Of a stretch of 64,000 bases of DNA, positions 7,218 through 16,651 are shown one piece after another. The translations under genes were made by a program, and so were the position numbers. Below the pieces are notes generated by a model, which was given only the letters and a program-made list of their open reading frames with translations, was not told where the DNA came from and did not search any database. The first letter of the stretch is position 1. Every line of letters begins with the position of its first letter. The stretch spans positions 2,293,001 to 2,357,000 of the forward strand of contig NZ_CP054916.1 of the NCBI RefSeq assembly GCF_013364155.1, in the 5' to 3' direction. The stretch comes from Streptomyces sp. NA02950 (GTDB lineage: Bacteria; Actinomycetota; Actinomycetes; Streptomycetales; Streptomycetaceae).

Positions 7218-10200
7218 ATGCACGACGACCGACTGTTGGTGGAAGGACGCCTGGACCGGGCGCTGAACCAGTTCATCCGGCCCGCCCAGTATCCGCAGCG
7301 GGTGCCGCTGGCGCTGTTCGCCTGGCGGGCGCCCGGTGAACCGGTGCCGGTCGGCGAGGCGCTGGAGGCCCCGTACGAGCGGTTCGAGACCGGCACGGAC
7401 TGGGGCAGCCCCTGGTCGACCTGGTGGTTCCGGCTGGAGGGCGCGGTCCCGGCGGAGTGGGCCGGGCGCCGGGTCGAGGCCGTCATCGACCCCGGCTTCA
7501 GCGGTGACGGGCCGGGGTTCCAGGCCGAGGGGCTGGTGTACGACGTCCACGGGGTGCCGCTGAAGGGCATCCATCCGCGCAACCGCCACATCCCCGTCGC
7601 GGCCCCCGCGGAGGGCGGCGAACCGGTGCGGCTGCTGCTGGAGGCGGCCGCCAACCCGGCCGTGCTGCGCGACGGTTTTGTGCCGACGAACCTGGGTGAC
7701 GTGCTGACCGCCGGGGACCGGCCGCTGTACCGCTTCGCGTCGGCCGATCTGGCCGTGCTCGACGGACAGGTCTGGCATCTGGTGCTGGACATCGAGGTGC
7801 TGTCGGAGCTGATGCGCGAACTGCCCGCGGACCGGCCGCGCCGCCATGAGATCCTGCGCGCCCTGGAGAACGCGCTCGACGCCCTCGATCTGCACGATGT
7901 GCCGGGTACCGCGGCCGCCGCCCGCGCCGAACTGGCCGACGCGCTCAGCCGTCCCGCGCACGCCAGCGCCCACCGGGTCTCGGCGGCCGGACACGCCCAC
8001 ATCGACTCGGCGTGGCTGTGGCCGCTGCGCGAGACCGTGCGCAAGGCCTCCCGCACCTTCGCCAATGTCACCGCGCTCGCGGGCGACTACCCCGAGCTGG
8101 TCTTCGCCTGCTCCCAGGCGCAGCAGTACGCGTGGGTGAAGGAGCACCAGCCGCACATCTGGGAGCGCATCAAGAAGGCGGTGGCGGACGGCAACTGGGC
8201 ACCGGTCGGCTCGATGTGGGTGGAGTCGGACGCCAATATGCCCGGCGGGGAGGCGCTGGCCCGGCAGATCGTGCACGGCAAGCGGTTCTTCCTCGAGGAG
8301 CTCGGGGTGGACACCCAGGAGATCTGGCTGCCGGACTCCTTCGGCTACACGGCCGCCTTCCCGCAGCTGGCGAAGCTGGCGGGGGTGAGGTGGTTCCTCA
8401 CCCAGAAGCTGTCGTGGAACCAGACCAACAAGATGCCGCACCACACCTTCTGGTGGGAGGGCATCGACGGCACCCGGGTCTTCACCCACTTCCCGCCGGT
8501 GGACACCTACAACGCCCAGTTCCACGCGGGCGAACTGGCCCACGCGGAGCGCAACTTCGCCGACAAGGGCCTGGCCACCCGCTCGCTGGTGCCCTTCGGC
8601 TGGGGCGACGGCGGAGGCGGACCCACCCGCGAGATGCTGGAGAAGGCACGGCGGCTCGCCTCGCTGGAGGGCTCGCCGAAGGTCGAGATCCACAAGCCGT
8701 CGGTGTTCTTCACCGAGGCCGAGCGGGAGTACGGGGCCAAGGCCCCGGTCTGGTCCGGCGAGCTGTATCTCGAACTGCACCGCGCCACGTACACCACGCA
8801 GGCCAGGACCAAGCAGGGCAACCGGCGCGGTGAGCACCTCCTGCGGGAGGCGGAGCTGTGGGCCACCGCGGCCTCGCTGCACGCGCCGGACCATGTCTAT
8901 CCGTACGACGACCTGGACCGGATCTGGAAGACGGTGCTGCTGCACCAGTTCCACGACATCCTGCCCGGCTCGTCGATCGCCTGGGTGCACCGCGAGGCGC
9001 GCGAGACCTACCAGCGGGTGTTCGCGGAGCTGGAGGGGATCGTCGCGACGGCGGTGACGGCGCTGGGCGGCGGCGGTCCCGCGGTGCTCAACGCCTCGCC
9101 GTACGAACGCGAGGAGGTGGCCGTGGTGGACGCGGAGACCGCCGCCGCCCTTCCGCCGGAGACCCCCTCCCAGCCGCTGGGCGGCGGGCTGACGGCGGTG
9201 CCGGTGCGGGTGGCCGGGCTGGGCGCCGCGGCGCTTCCGGCCGCCGCCACCCCGGGCGAGCCGGGGGTGACCGCGCTGAGCGACGGCCACCGCATCGTGC
9301 TCGACAACGACCGGCTGCGGGTGACCATCGACGCCGACGGGCTGCTGACCTCGGTGCTGGACCTGGACGCGGGCCGTGAGGTGCTGGCCCCCGGCGCCCG
9401 CGGCAACCTCCTCCAGCTGCACCCCGACCACCCCAACCAGTGGGACGCCTGGGACATCGACCGGCACTACCGGCGCACCCGCACCGACCTCACCGAGGCC
9501 GAGCACGTCGAGCTGACCGAGTCCGGACCGCTGCGCGCCACGGTGCGGGTGGTGCGCTCGTTCGGCGCCTCGCGGGTGGTCCAGGACCTCACCCTGGCCG
9601 CGGGCAGCCGCCGTCTCGACATCGCCACCGAGGTGGACTGGCAGGAGTCGGAGAAGGTCCTCAAGGCGGCGTTCCCGCTGGACCTGCACGCCCGGGTGTC
9701 CACCGCGGAGATCCAGTTCGGGCATGTGGACCGCGCCACCCACACCAACACCGGCTGGGACGCGGCCCGGTTCGAGATCTGCGCCCACCGCTGGCTGCGG
9801 GTGGCCGAACCCGGGTACGGGGCCGCGCTGCTCAACGACTCGACGTACGGCCACGATGTGACCCGCAGCGTGCACCCGGTGCCCGACGGCGACGGTGACG
9901 AGCGCCAGGTGCTGGGCACGACCGTACGGCTGACGCTGCTGCGCGCCCCGCACAGTCCGGACCCGGAGACCGACCTCGGCACCCACCACTTCCGCTACGC
10001 CCTGCTGCCGGGCGCGGAGGTGGGGGACGCGGTGGCCGGGGGTCTGGCGCTGAACCTGCCGCTGCGTGCACTGCCCTCCGGTCCGCCGGCCCTGGCACCC
10101 CTGGTCTCGGTGGACAATCCGGCGATCACCGTGGAGTCGGTCAAACTCGCCGAGGACCGCAGCGGCGATGTGGTGGTGCGGCTCTACGAATCGCACGGCG

Positions 10201-10367
10201 GCCGGGCGGCGGGCACCCTGGTCACCGGCTTCCCGGTGACACGGGCGGAGGTGACGGATCTGCTGGAGCGTCCGCTGCGTCCCGCGGCGGCCGGTGCGGG
10301 CGGGCTGAGCCTGGCCCTGCGGCCGCACCAGATCCTCACCCTGCGGCTGCGGCCGGTGTCCGGGTAG
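7218..10367 (+). CDS. Glycoside hydrolase family 38 alpha-mannosidase
   Basis: This 1049-aa protein has no signal peptide and is presumably cytoplasmic. It hydrolyses terminal alpha-mannosyl residues. The zinc site is visible as GHAHIDSAWLWPLRE (His259, His261, Asp263) and the nucleophile as WLPDSFGYTAAFPQLAKLAG (Asp373). The GWGDGGGGPTREMLEKARRL motif is typical of bacterial class II mannosidases. The C-terminal 500 residues form the beta-rich GH38C region. ATG 7218 follows GAGGAG at 7207-7212. It is a single gene, and the nearby regulators do not point to it directly. It may act in turnover of mannosylated glycans or glycolipids. Confidence 0.93.
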   Translation: MHDDRLLVEGRLDRALNQFIRPAQYPQRVPLALFAWRAPGEPVPVGEALEAPYERFETGTDWGSPWSTWWFRLEGAVPAEWAGRRVEAVIDPGFSGDGPGFQAEGLVYDVHGVPLKGIHPRNRHIPVAAPAEGGEPVRLLLEAAANPAVLRDGFVPTNLGDVLTAGDRPLYRFASADLAVLDGQVWHLVLDIEVLSELMRELPADRPRRHEILRALENALDALDLHDVPGTAAAARAELADALSRPAHASAHRVSAAGHAHIDSAWLWPLRETVRKASRTFANVTALAGDYPELVFACSQAQQYAWVKEHQPHIWERIKKAVADGNWAPVGSMWVESDANMPGGEALARQIVHGKRFFLEELGVDTQEIWLPDSFGYTAAFPQLAKLAGVRWFLTQKLSWNQTNKMPHHTFWWEGIDGTRVFTHFPPVDTYNAQFHAGELAHAERNFADKGLATRSLVPFGWGDGGGGPTREMLEKARRLASLEGSPKVEIHKPSVFFTEAEREYGAKAPVWSGELYLELHRATYTTQARTKQGNRRGEHLLREAELWATAASLHAPDHVYPYDDLDRIWKTVLLHQFHDILPGSSIAWVHREARETYQRVFAELEGIVATAVTALGGGGPAVLNASPYEREEVAVVDAETAAALPPETPSQPLGGGLTAVPVRVAGLGAAALPAAATPGEPGVTALSDGHRIVLDNDRLRVTIDADGLLTSVLDLDAGREVLAPGARGNLLQLHPDHPNQWDAWDIDRHYRRTRTDLTEAEHVELTESGPLRATVRVVRSFGASRVVQDLTLAAGSRRLDIATEVDWQESEKVLKAAFPLDLHARVSTAEIQFGHVDRATHTNTGWDAARFEICAHRWLRVAEPGYGAALLNDSTYGHDVTRSVHPVPDGDGDERQVLGTTVRLTLLRAPHSPDPETDLGTHHFRYALLPGAEVGDAVAGGLALNLPLRALPSGPPALAPLVSVDNPAITVESVKLAEDRSGDVVVRLYESHGGRAAGTLVTGFPVTRAEVTDLLERPLRPAAAGAGGLSLALRPHQILTLRLRPVSG

Positions 10368-10435
10368 GGCAGCGCCCGAACAGGCGATCTCCCCCACATC
10401 GTCCGACTCACTGTCGTGCCGTCTCATCACACGTT

Positions 10436-10924
10436 ATGTTCCTCGTCGTCGGCGCTCCGCTGGGCGGCGGCGAGGGCGGCGGAGCACTCGAACCCGGCGG
10501 CACCGGTGGCCGTTGGGACGCCGTCGTCCCCCGGGCCCGCCTCCGACCGGCCGCCCGCCCACGACCCGGCGGCTCCGCACGCTCCAGATCGGCGCCTCGG
10601 CCGTCGCCGCCACTCTGACCGTCGTCGCCCTGGTCGCGCTCAGAGCCTGGTCCTCGGGCGACGACGCACCGCCGCCCGGTACCCAGGAGCGGGTGGCCGC
10701 ATCCGTGACGGAGGCGATGACCGGCAAGAAGCTCGTGATAGGTGACCTTCCGCGTCCCGGTGCGGCACACCGGATATCTGACGCGGTTCGGCCACGCCCC
10801 CTTCAAGGGCGGCTATCGCGACTGGGCGAAGGGCAAGCCCATCACCAAGCCCACGACCCAGCCGCCGACACCGCAGTGGGGCACCCCTCGCGGCACGGCC
10901 GGTGAGACACCGGCGGCGGGGTGA
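10436..10924 (+). pseudogene. Possible frameshifted small membrane-anchored protein
   Basis: Codon bias passes between frames in this stretch. From ATG 10436 one frame is GC3-rich to about 10545. The +1-related frame then carries a clear membrane helix (LQIGASAVAATLTVVALVAL) to about 10740. The first frame resumes from 10742 with VTFRVPVRHTGYLTRFGHAP and ends at a TGA three bases before the next gene's stop codon. The pieces could be one membrane-anchored protein of about 160 residues with two compensating frameshifts, or two tiny overlapping genes. No family is recognised. Confidence 0.35.
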
Positions 10925-10926
10925 GG

Positions 10927-12669
10927 TCAGGGCCGCGGCAGGTTGCGCAGATTGGAACGGGCCATCTGCACCATCCTGCCGACGCCCCCGTCCAGCACCA
11001 TCTTGCTGGCCGACAGTGCGAATCCGGTCACCATCTCCGCCTTGATCCTCGGCGGGATGGACAGCGCGTTGGGGTCGGTGACGATGTCCACGAGCGCGGG
11101 CCCCTTGCGCCGCAGCGCGTCCCGCAGTACCGCCCGCAGATGTTTGGGCTTCTCCACCCGGACCCCGTAGACCCCGGCCGCTTCGGCGAGGGCCGCGAAG
11201 TCGGGGTTGCGGTTGGTGGTGCCGTACGCGGGCAGCCCCGACACCAGCATCTCCAGTTCGACCATGCCGAGCGAGGAGTTGTTGAACAGGATCACCTTCA
11301 CCGGCAGGTCGTACTGGACGAGGGTGAGGAAGTCGCCCATCAGCATGGTGAATCCGCCGTCGCCGGACATCGACACCACCTGGCGGCGGCGGTCCAGGAA
11401 CTGGGCGCCGATCGCCTGCGGCAGCGCGTTGGCCATCGAACCGTGGGTGAACGAACCGATCACCCGGCGGCGGCCGTTGGGGGTCAGATAGCGGGCGGCC
11501 CAGACGTTGCACATCCCGGTGTCAACGGCGAAGACCGCGTCATCGGCTGCCTCCTCGTCCAGGACCGAGGCCACGTACTCGGGGTGGATGGGGACGTGCT
11601 TCTCGACCTTGCGGGTGTAGGCCCGGACCACGCCCTCCAGCGCCTCCGCGTGCTTCTTCAGCATCCGGTCCAGGAAGCGGCGGTCGGTCTTGGGGCGCAC
11701 CTTCGGCGTCAGACAGCGCAGTGTCTCGCGGACATCGCCCCACACCGCGAGGTCCAGTTTGGAGCGTCGGCCCAGATGCTCGGGGCGCACATCCACCTGC
11801 ACGGTCGTCACATCGTCCGGGAGGAAGGCGCCGTACGGGAAGTCGGTGCCCAGCAGGATCAGCAGATCGCACTCATGGGTGGCCCCGTACGCGGCGCCGT
11901 AGCCGAGCAGCCCGCTCATGCCCACGTCGTAGGGGTTGTCGTACTGGATCCACTCCTTGCCGCGCAGGGCGTGGCCCACCGGGGCCTTCACCCGCTCGGC
12001 GAACTCCATCACCTCGTCGTGCGCCCCGGCGGTGCCGCTGCCGCAGAAGAGCGTGACCCGGTCCGCCGCGTCCACCATCCGCGCCAGCTCGTCGATCTCC
12101 GCGTCGCCCGGGCGCACGGTGGGCCGGGAGGTCACCAGCGCGTGTTCCTCGGCGCGCTCGGGGGCCGGGCGGGCGGCGATGTCACCGGGCAGGGTGACCA
12201 CACTGACCCCGCCGCGGCCGATCGCGTGCTGGACGGCGGTCTGGAGGACGCGCGGCATCTGCTGGGGGCTGGAGATCAGCTCGCAGTAGTGGCTGCACTC
12301 GCGGAACAGCTGGTCGGGATGGGTCTCCTGGAAGTAGCCGGTGCCGATCTCGCTGCTGGGGATGTGCGAGGCGATGGCCAGGACCGGGGCCATCGAGCGG
12401 TGGGCGTCGTAGAGCCCGTTGATGAGGTGCAGATTTCCCGGGCCGCAGGAGCCCGCGCAGGCCGCGAGGGTGCCGGTCAGCTGGGCCTCGGCGCCCGCGG
12501 CGAAGGCGGCGGCCTCCTCGTGCCGGACCTGGATCCAGTCGATGGCGGCGTTGCGACGGACCGCGTCCACCACGGGGTTGAGGCTGTCGCCGACCACCCC
12601 GTACAGCCGTCGCACCCCGGCGCGCACCAGGATGTCCACGCATTGCTCCGCCACCGTCTGCTTGCCCAT
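10927..12669 (-). CDS. poxB: Thiamine-pyrophosphate enzyme, pyruvate oxidase/dehydrogenase (PoxB-like)
   Basis: This 580-aa enzyme of the acetohydroxyacid synthase/pyruvate oxidase family probably oxidises pyruvate to acetate and CO2 using TPP and FAD and feeds the quinone pool. The N-terminal PYR domain has the catalytic glutamate (VRHEEAAAFAAGAEAQLTGT, Glu near 51). A central FAD/NAD-like domain follows (about 190-330). The C-terminal PP domain has the TPP/metal motif SGDGGFTMLMGDFLTL followed by VILFNNSSLGMVELE. The C-terminal segment SASKMVLDGGVGRMVQMARS is amphipathic, consistent with the membrane-binding tail of PoxB. ATG 12669 follows CGAGG with a 6-nt spacer. Other TPP decarboxylases cannot be fully excluded. 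Confidence 0.88.
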   Translation of the reverse strand: MGKQTVAEQCVDILVRAGVRRLYGVVGDSLNPVVDAVRRNAAIDWIQVRHEEAAAFAAGAEAQLTGTLAACAGSCGPGNLHLINGLYDAHRSMAPVLAIASHIPSSEIGTGYFQETHPDQLFRECSHYCELISSPQQMPRVLQTAVQHAIGRGGVSVVTLPGDIAARPAPERAEEHALVTSRPTVRPGDAEIDELARMVDAADRVTLFCGSGTAGAHDEVMEFAERVKAPVGHALRGKEWIQYDNPYDVGMSGLLGYGAAYGATHECDLLILLGTDFPYGAFLPDDVTTVQVDVRPEHLGRRSKLDLAVWGDVRETLRCLTPKVRPKTDRRFLDRMLKKHAEALEGVVRAYTRKVEKHVPIHPEYVASVLDEEAADDAVFAVDTGMCNVWAARYLTPNGRRRVIGSFTHGSMANALPQAIGAQFLDRRRQVVSMSGDGGFTMLMGDFLTLVQYDLPVKVILFNNSSLGMVELEMLVSGLPAYGTTNRNPDFAALAEAAGVYGVRVEKPKHLRAVLRDALRRKGPALVDIVTDPNALSIPPRIKAEMVTGFALSASKMVLDGGVGRMVQMARSNLRNLPRP

Positions 12670-12744
12670 CGCGCGCCTCGTTCCTTCCGCCCTGGGGTTG
12701 CCGGGGTTCGCACACCCCTGACCATCAACCCATGGACGACGCGC

Positions 12745-14301
12745 TCACGCCTCCCAGACGGCCACCGCCGTACGGTCGTCGGCGTAGCCCTTCACCCGGG
12801 TCTGGGCGTCGGCGAGGTACGCGGCGAGCCCCGGCGGCTCGGCCCCGGCCCAGCGTTCGGCCAAGTGGTCGGCGAGCGCGGCCTCCCCGCGCAGCGGATC
12901 GGCGAGGCCCTCACCGCAGAGCAGCAGGGTGTCGCCCGGACGGGCGACGGAGGCGCGGAAGAGGAACGGTCCACCGGCAGGGGCGTCGGGCGGGGTGTCA
13001 CCGGTGGGGGCCGGATCCGGTGCGGGTCCGGCCGGGCCGTCGCCGTCCCCCTCTGGGGGCGCGCTCGCGGGCGGACGCCCGTCGCCGTGGCCGAGGACCG
13101 GCCCGCCCACGGTGTCCCCCTCCCCCGGCGCGGGTTCCAGGTCCTGCCAGCCGCCCTCGCGCAGCCGGAACAGCCCGCCCCCGCCGACACCGAAGAACAC
13201 CCGGGTGCGGCAGGCCGGATGGGCGGGCAGCAGCAGACAGCGCACCGAGGCGGTGTACTCGGCCGCGTCCAGGCCGAGTGCGATGGCGCGGGCGCGCAGG
13301 CGGCCGTAGCCGCGGGAGGTCAGCCGGTGCAGTCCGGACTTGAGGGCGCCGCGGTCGGCGGTGTGCAGGTCCTCGGTCAGCCGGACGCGGCTGCGGCCGA
13401 CCGCTCCGCCGATCCACTCGCAGACCTCGCGCGCGGCCTGGTGCGCCCTGGGGGACGCCCGTACCCCACCGGCCACGACCACCAGGACCAGGGCGCCGTC
13501 ACCGGTCCCGAACCGTGCCGTCAGCAGCGCGTCCCGCCGCGGCTCCCCGCGGTAGCGGGCCGAGTCGCCGCGCAGCGAGACGGCCCGGAGGGTGAAGGTG
13601 CCGTAGCGGGCACCGTCCAGCACGGTGTCGGGCACCAGCTCGCCGAGCTCCTCGGGGTCGGCGACGGGGAGGGTGGTCGGCTCGGCCTCGTAGGTGGGCG
13701 GCCCGCTTCCGACGAACCCGGCCACGGCGGCGCGCCAGGGCCGGGCGGGGTCGGCGGGGGGCGTGCCGGCCGGGGCCGGATCCGGGGCGGAGGGCCTGAC
13801 GGGCGAGGGGATGGGGGCCGTGGCGGCGGAGGCGCCGGAGCCGGGGGCGGCGGCGGGGGCGGTACGGGCGGAGGAGGGCGGCTCGGCACGGGCGGGAGAG
13901 GCCGGGTTGGGCCGGGCGGGAGAGGCCGGGTTGGGCCGGGCCGGAGGGGGCGTGGCGGTACGCGCGGGAGAGGGCGTGGCGGTACGCGGGGGAGAGGGCG
14001 GTGCGGCGCCGGGCCCTTCATCGCCGCCGGGAGATCGCCACCCCTGCGGGCCACCTCCCTCGGCGGCATCCGGGCCCGGTGCGGCACCGCCCGGCTCCTC
14101 CCGCGGCCCCCACGGAGCCCCCGCGGTGGGCCGCTGCCCGGCACCGCCGCCGGGGCGGCAGCCGAGCGTGCGGGCGGCCGAGTCGAACCGGTCGTCGACG
14201 GAGTCCGTCGCAGCGGCGGGTCCCGCGTCGGCCCGACGCGGGTCGTACAACTCGCCCCACCAGTCGTCCTCGTGACCGTGCTTGTCCCCCTGCTGGCTCA
14301 T
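12745..14301 (-). CDS. PP2C-like phosphatase-domain protein with Pro/Ala linker
   Basis: This protein is about 518 aa. Residues 1-190 are disordered and rich in Pro, Ala, Ser and Thr, including tandem PASPARPN-type octads. Residues about 215-500 resemble the actinobacterial PP2C_2 fold (ARYGTFTLRAVSLRGDSARY, TGDGALVLVVVAGG, DDRTAVAVWEA). Many canonical PP2C metal aspartates appear changed: the usual DG(x)GG is VAGGV here. This may be a degenerate or non-catalytic phosphatase. A second low-complexity insert (Gly/Asp/Pro) splits the domain near residues 390-430. ATG 14301 is used. A GTG five codons upstream is possible and neither has a good ribosome site. Confidence 0.72.
   Translation of the reverse strand: MSQQGDKHGHEDDWWGELYDPRRADAGPAAATDSVDDRFDSAARTLGCRPGGGAGQRPTAGAPWGPREEPGGAAPGPDAAEGGGPQGWRSPGGDEGPGAAPPSPPRTATPSPARTATPPPARPNPASPARPNPASPARAEPPSSARTAPAAAPGSGASAATAPIPSPVRPSAPDPAPAGTPPADPARPWRAAVAGFVGSGPPTYEAEPTTLPVADPEELGELVPDTVLDGARYGTFTLRAVSLRGDSARYRGEPRRDALLTARFGTGDGALVLVVVAGGVRASPRAHQAAREVCEWIGGAVGRSRVRLTEDLHTADRGALKSGLHRLTSRGYGRLRARAIALGLDAAEYTASVRCLLLPAHPACRTRVFFGVGGGGLFRLREGGWQDLEPAPGEGDTVGGPVLGHGDGRPPASAPPEGDGDGPAGPAPDPAPTGDTPPDAPAGGPFLFRASVARPGDTLLLCGEGLADPLRGEAALADHLAERWAGAEPPGLAAYLADAQTRVKGYADDRTAVAVWEA
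13890..13997. repeat. Tandem 24-bp repeats inside PP2C-like gene
   Basis: Two near-identical 24-bp units at 13890-13913 and 13914-13937, and two related units at 13950-13973 and 13974-13997, encode octads such as NPASPARP and ATPSPART in the disordered linker. In-frame units of this kind are prone to length change by slippage. Confidence 0.75.
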
Positions 14302-14387
14302 CCCCACATTGTCCACAGGGAGGCTTCACGGCAACACCACGCCGCGGTCCCCGGGCGTCCGGCCGTCACTTCCGGCAGCCTGGGGAC

Positions 14388-14870
14388 ATGGCGACATGGC
14401 AGCTGGTCCTGTGCGGCCTGGTCATGCTGCTGGGCCTGGTCGGCGTGGTCGTACCGGGCCTGCCGGGTCCGGTCATCGTGTGGGCCGCGGTGGTGTGGTG
14501 GTCGCTGACCGAGAAGACCGGCCCGGCCTGGGCCCTGCTGGCCGGGGCGACCGGGCTGCTGCTGCTCGACCAGGCCGTGAAATGGCTGCTGCCCGCCCGC
14601 CGGATGCGCGGGGCGGGCATCACCCGCCGGACGTTCCTGCTGGCCGGTATCGCGGGCATCGTCGGCTTCTTCGTGATTCCGGTGATCGGCGCGCCCATCG
14701 GCTTCGTGGCCGGGATCTACGGTGCGGAGCGGCACCGGCTGGGTGGGCACGGGGACGCGTGGCTGTCGACGAAGACGGTGATGCGGGCGATCGGCACCAG
14801 CGTGCTGATGGAGCTGTTCGCCTGTCTGCTGGTCGCGGGCGGCTGGTTGACGGCGGTCGTCCTTCACTGA
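14388..14870 (+). CDS. DUF456-family membrane protein
   Basis: This 160-aa integral membrane protein has helices at about 4-22, 24-40, 44-62, 82-112 and 132-158. The family pattern of glycine-rich membrane helices is clear: LVGVVVPGLPGPVIVWAAVV, GIAGIVGFFVIPVIGAPIGF and GAERHRLGGHGDAWLSTKTV. DUF456 proteins are conserved in actinobacteria with no established function. ATG 14388 is chosen because the family starts directly with the first membrane helix. It diverges from the PP2C-like gene with an 86-bp gap. Confidence 0.82.
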   Translation: MATWQLVLCGLVMLLGLVGVVVPGLPGPVIVWAAVVWWSLTEKTGPAWALLAGATGLLLLDQAVKWLLPARRMRGAGITRRTFLLAGIAGIVGFFVIPVIGAPIGFVAGIYGAERHRLGGHGDAWLSTKTVMRAIGTSVLMELFACLLVAGGWLTAVVLH

Positions 14871-14972
14871 GCCCACGGGAGCCCGCTGAACCCACGGAGC
14901 CCCGCCGAGGGTCGTACGGGGACAGGCCGGGGGCGTACGGCAGTGAACGAGGGCGCCCCGGCGCTCACCCCG

Positions 14973-15007
14973 CGGTGCGGCGGGAGCCACCACACCCTGC
15001 CGCACCG
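14973..15007. terminator. Bidirectional hairpin between convergent genes
   Basis: A perfect 9-bp inverted repeat (CGGTGCGGC/GCCGCACCG) with a 17-nt loop lies between the rightward DUF456 gene and the leftward flavoprotein gene. Confidence 0.5.
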
Positions 15008-15031
15008 CCGCACTCCCCCGGACGGCACGGA

Positions 15032-16471
15032 TCAGCCGCGGTACGCCTCCAGCAGCCGGAGCCAGATCTCGCTCATCGTCGGGAACGACGGAACGGCGTG
15101 CCACAGTCGTTCCACCGGCACCTCGCCCGCCACCGCCACCGTGGCCGAGTGCAACAGCTCCCCCACCCCGGGGCCCACGAAGGTGACCCCGATCAGATGG
15201 CCCCGGTCCAGGTCGACGATCATCCGCGCCCGGCCCCGGTAGCCGTCCGCGTAGAGCGCCGCGCCCGAGACCTGGCCGAGGTCGTAGTCGACCACCCGCA
15301 CGCTGCGCCCCTGGGCCTCGGCCTGGGCAGCGCTCAGCCCGACCGCGCCCACCTCCGGGTCGGTGAAGACCACCTGCGGCACGGCCGCGGTGTCCGCGGT
15401 GGCGGAGTGCGCGCCCCAGCGGTCGGTCTCCAGCAGCGGCACGCCCTGCGCCCGCGCGCCGATCGCCGCGCCCGCGATCCTGGCCTGGTACTTGCCCTGA
15501 TGGGTGAGGAGTGCGCGGTGGTTCACATCGCCCGCGGCGTACAGCCAGCCGCCGGGCACATCGCGCACCCGGAGGGTGTCGTCCACGTCCAGCCAGCTCC
15601 CGGGCCGCAGCCCGATCGTCTCCAGGCCCACGTCGTGGGTGCGCGGTGCGCGGCCGGTGGCGAAGAGAACCTCGTCCGCCTCGACGGTCTCCCCGTCCGC
15701 GAGGGTGAGCGTCACCGGTCCGTCCGCGCCGTCCCGCCGTACACCCGTGACCGACGTACCGGTGCGGATCTTCACCCCTGCCTCGGTCAGCGCCTCGGCG
15801 ACCAGCTCGCCCGCGAACGCTTCCATCCGCTCCAGCAGCCCGGAGCCGCGGATCAGCATGGTCACCTCGGAGCCGAAGGCGTTCCACGCCGTGGCCATCT
15901 CGACGGCGACCACCCCGCCGCCCACCACGGCCAGCCGCCGCGGCACCGTGGACGAACTGGTCGCCTCCCGGCTGGTCCAGGGGCGGGCCTCCGCGAGCCC
16001 GGGCAGTTCCGGCACGGCGGCCCGGCTTCCGGTGCAGATGCCCACGGCGTGCCGGGCGGTCAGTACGCGCTCCTGTCCGTCCGGGCCGGTGACCGTGACC
16101 TGGCGCGGTGCGGTCAGCCGCCCGTGGCCGCGGACCAGGTCGATACCGGCCGAGTCCAGCCAGCCGACCTGGCCGTCGTCCTTCCAGTCCGAGACGAAGG
16201 AGTCACGGTGGGTGAACACGGCGGCGTTGTCCAGCGGGCCACCCACCGCCTGGCGCAGCCCGGGGGTGTGGCGTGCGTCGGCGCGGGCGATGACCGGGCG
16301 CAGCAGCGCCTTGCTGGGGATGCAGGCCCAGTACGAGCAATCACCGCCGACCAGCTCGCTCTCCACGATGGCCGTGGAGAGCCCGGCGGCACGGGTGCGG
16401 TCGGCCAGGTTCTCACCGACCGGGCCCGCGCCCAGGACAACGACGTCGTACTCGTCCATGGCGTCGTTCAT
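15032..16471 (-). CDS. Pyridine nucleotide-disulfide oxidoreductase (class I, non-LPD)
   Basis: This 479-aa flavoprotein has the FAD fold (VVVLGAGPVGENLADRTRAA), a redox disulfide C-x4-C (Cys45/Cys50 in GGDCSYWACIPSKAL), the NAD(P) fold (RLAVVGGGVVAVEMATAWNA) and the second FAD motif (LYAAGDVNHRALLTHQGKYQ). In the C-terminal interface motif the catalytic His-Pro-Thr of dihydrolipoamide dehydrogenase is Phe-Pro-Thr (PSFPTMSEIW). It is therefore probably not a lipoamide dehydrogenase but a quinone, mercuric-like or other substrate reductase. ATG 16471 is used. ATG 16459 is an alternative. Confidence 0.85.
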   Translation of the reverse strand: MNDAMDEYDVVVLGAGPVGENLADRTRAAGLSTAIVESELVGGDCSYWACIPSKALLRPVIARADARHTPGLRQAVGGPLDNAAVFTHRDSFVSDWKDDGQVGWLDSAGIDLVRGHGRLTAPRQVTVTGPDGQERVLTARHAVGICTGSRAAVPELPGLAEARPWTSREATSSSTVPRRLAVVGGGVVAVEMATAWNAFGSEVTMLIRGSGLLERMEAFAGELVAEALTEAGVKIRTGTSVTGVRRDGADGPVTLTLADGETVEADEVLFATGRAPRTHDVGLETIGLRPGSWLDVDDTLRVRDVPGGWLYAAGDVNHRALLTHQGKYQARIAGAAIGARAQGVPLLETDRWGAHSATADTAAVPQVVFTDPEVGAVGLSAAQAEAQGRSVRVVDYDLGQVSGAALYADGYRGRARMIVDLDRGHLIGVTFVGPGVGELLHSATVAVAGEVPVERLWHAVPSFPTMSEIWLRLLEAYRG

Positions 16472-16606
16472 CGCAACCCGCTCTCTGCCGAAACCGGCGG
16501 TGTGATCGACCGTGTGGCGCTGGGGCCATCCTGGCGTCGAGTTACCGCGCAGAGCCAGCCGAATCGGCATCCCGGGCCGTTCTGTCGTACGGCGGCGGCG
16601 GGCGAC

Positions 16607-16641
16607 GGCGTTGCCCCGTGCCGCGGGCCCGGGGCAACGCC
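16607..16641 (-). terminator. rsgA terminator hairpin
   Basis: A perfect 11-bp inverted repeat (GGCGTTGCCCC/GGGGCAACGCC) with a 13-nt loop lies 10 bp after the leftward rsgA stop codon. Confidence 0.75.
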
Positions 16642-16651
16642 ATGATCTCCA

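Noticed and set aside
6570-10430. Very long open frame on the minus strand across the alpha-mannosidase gene
   Set aside because: It is the antisense shadow of a high-GC gene; only its last 167 codons, the ATPase gene, have coding bias and family motifs.
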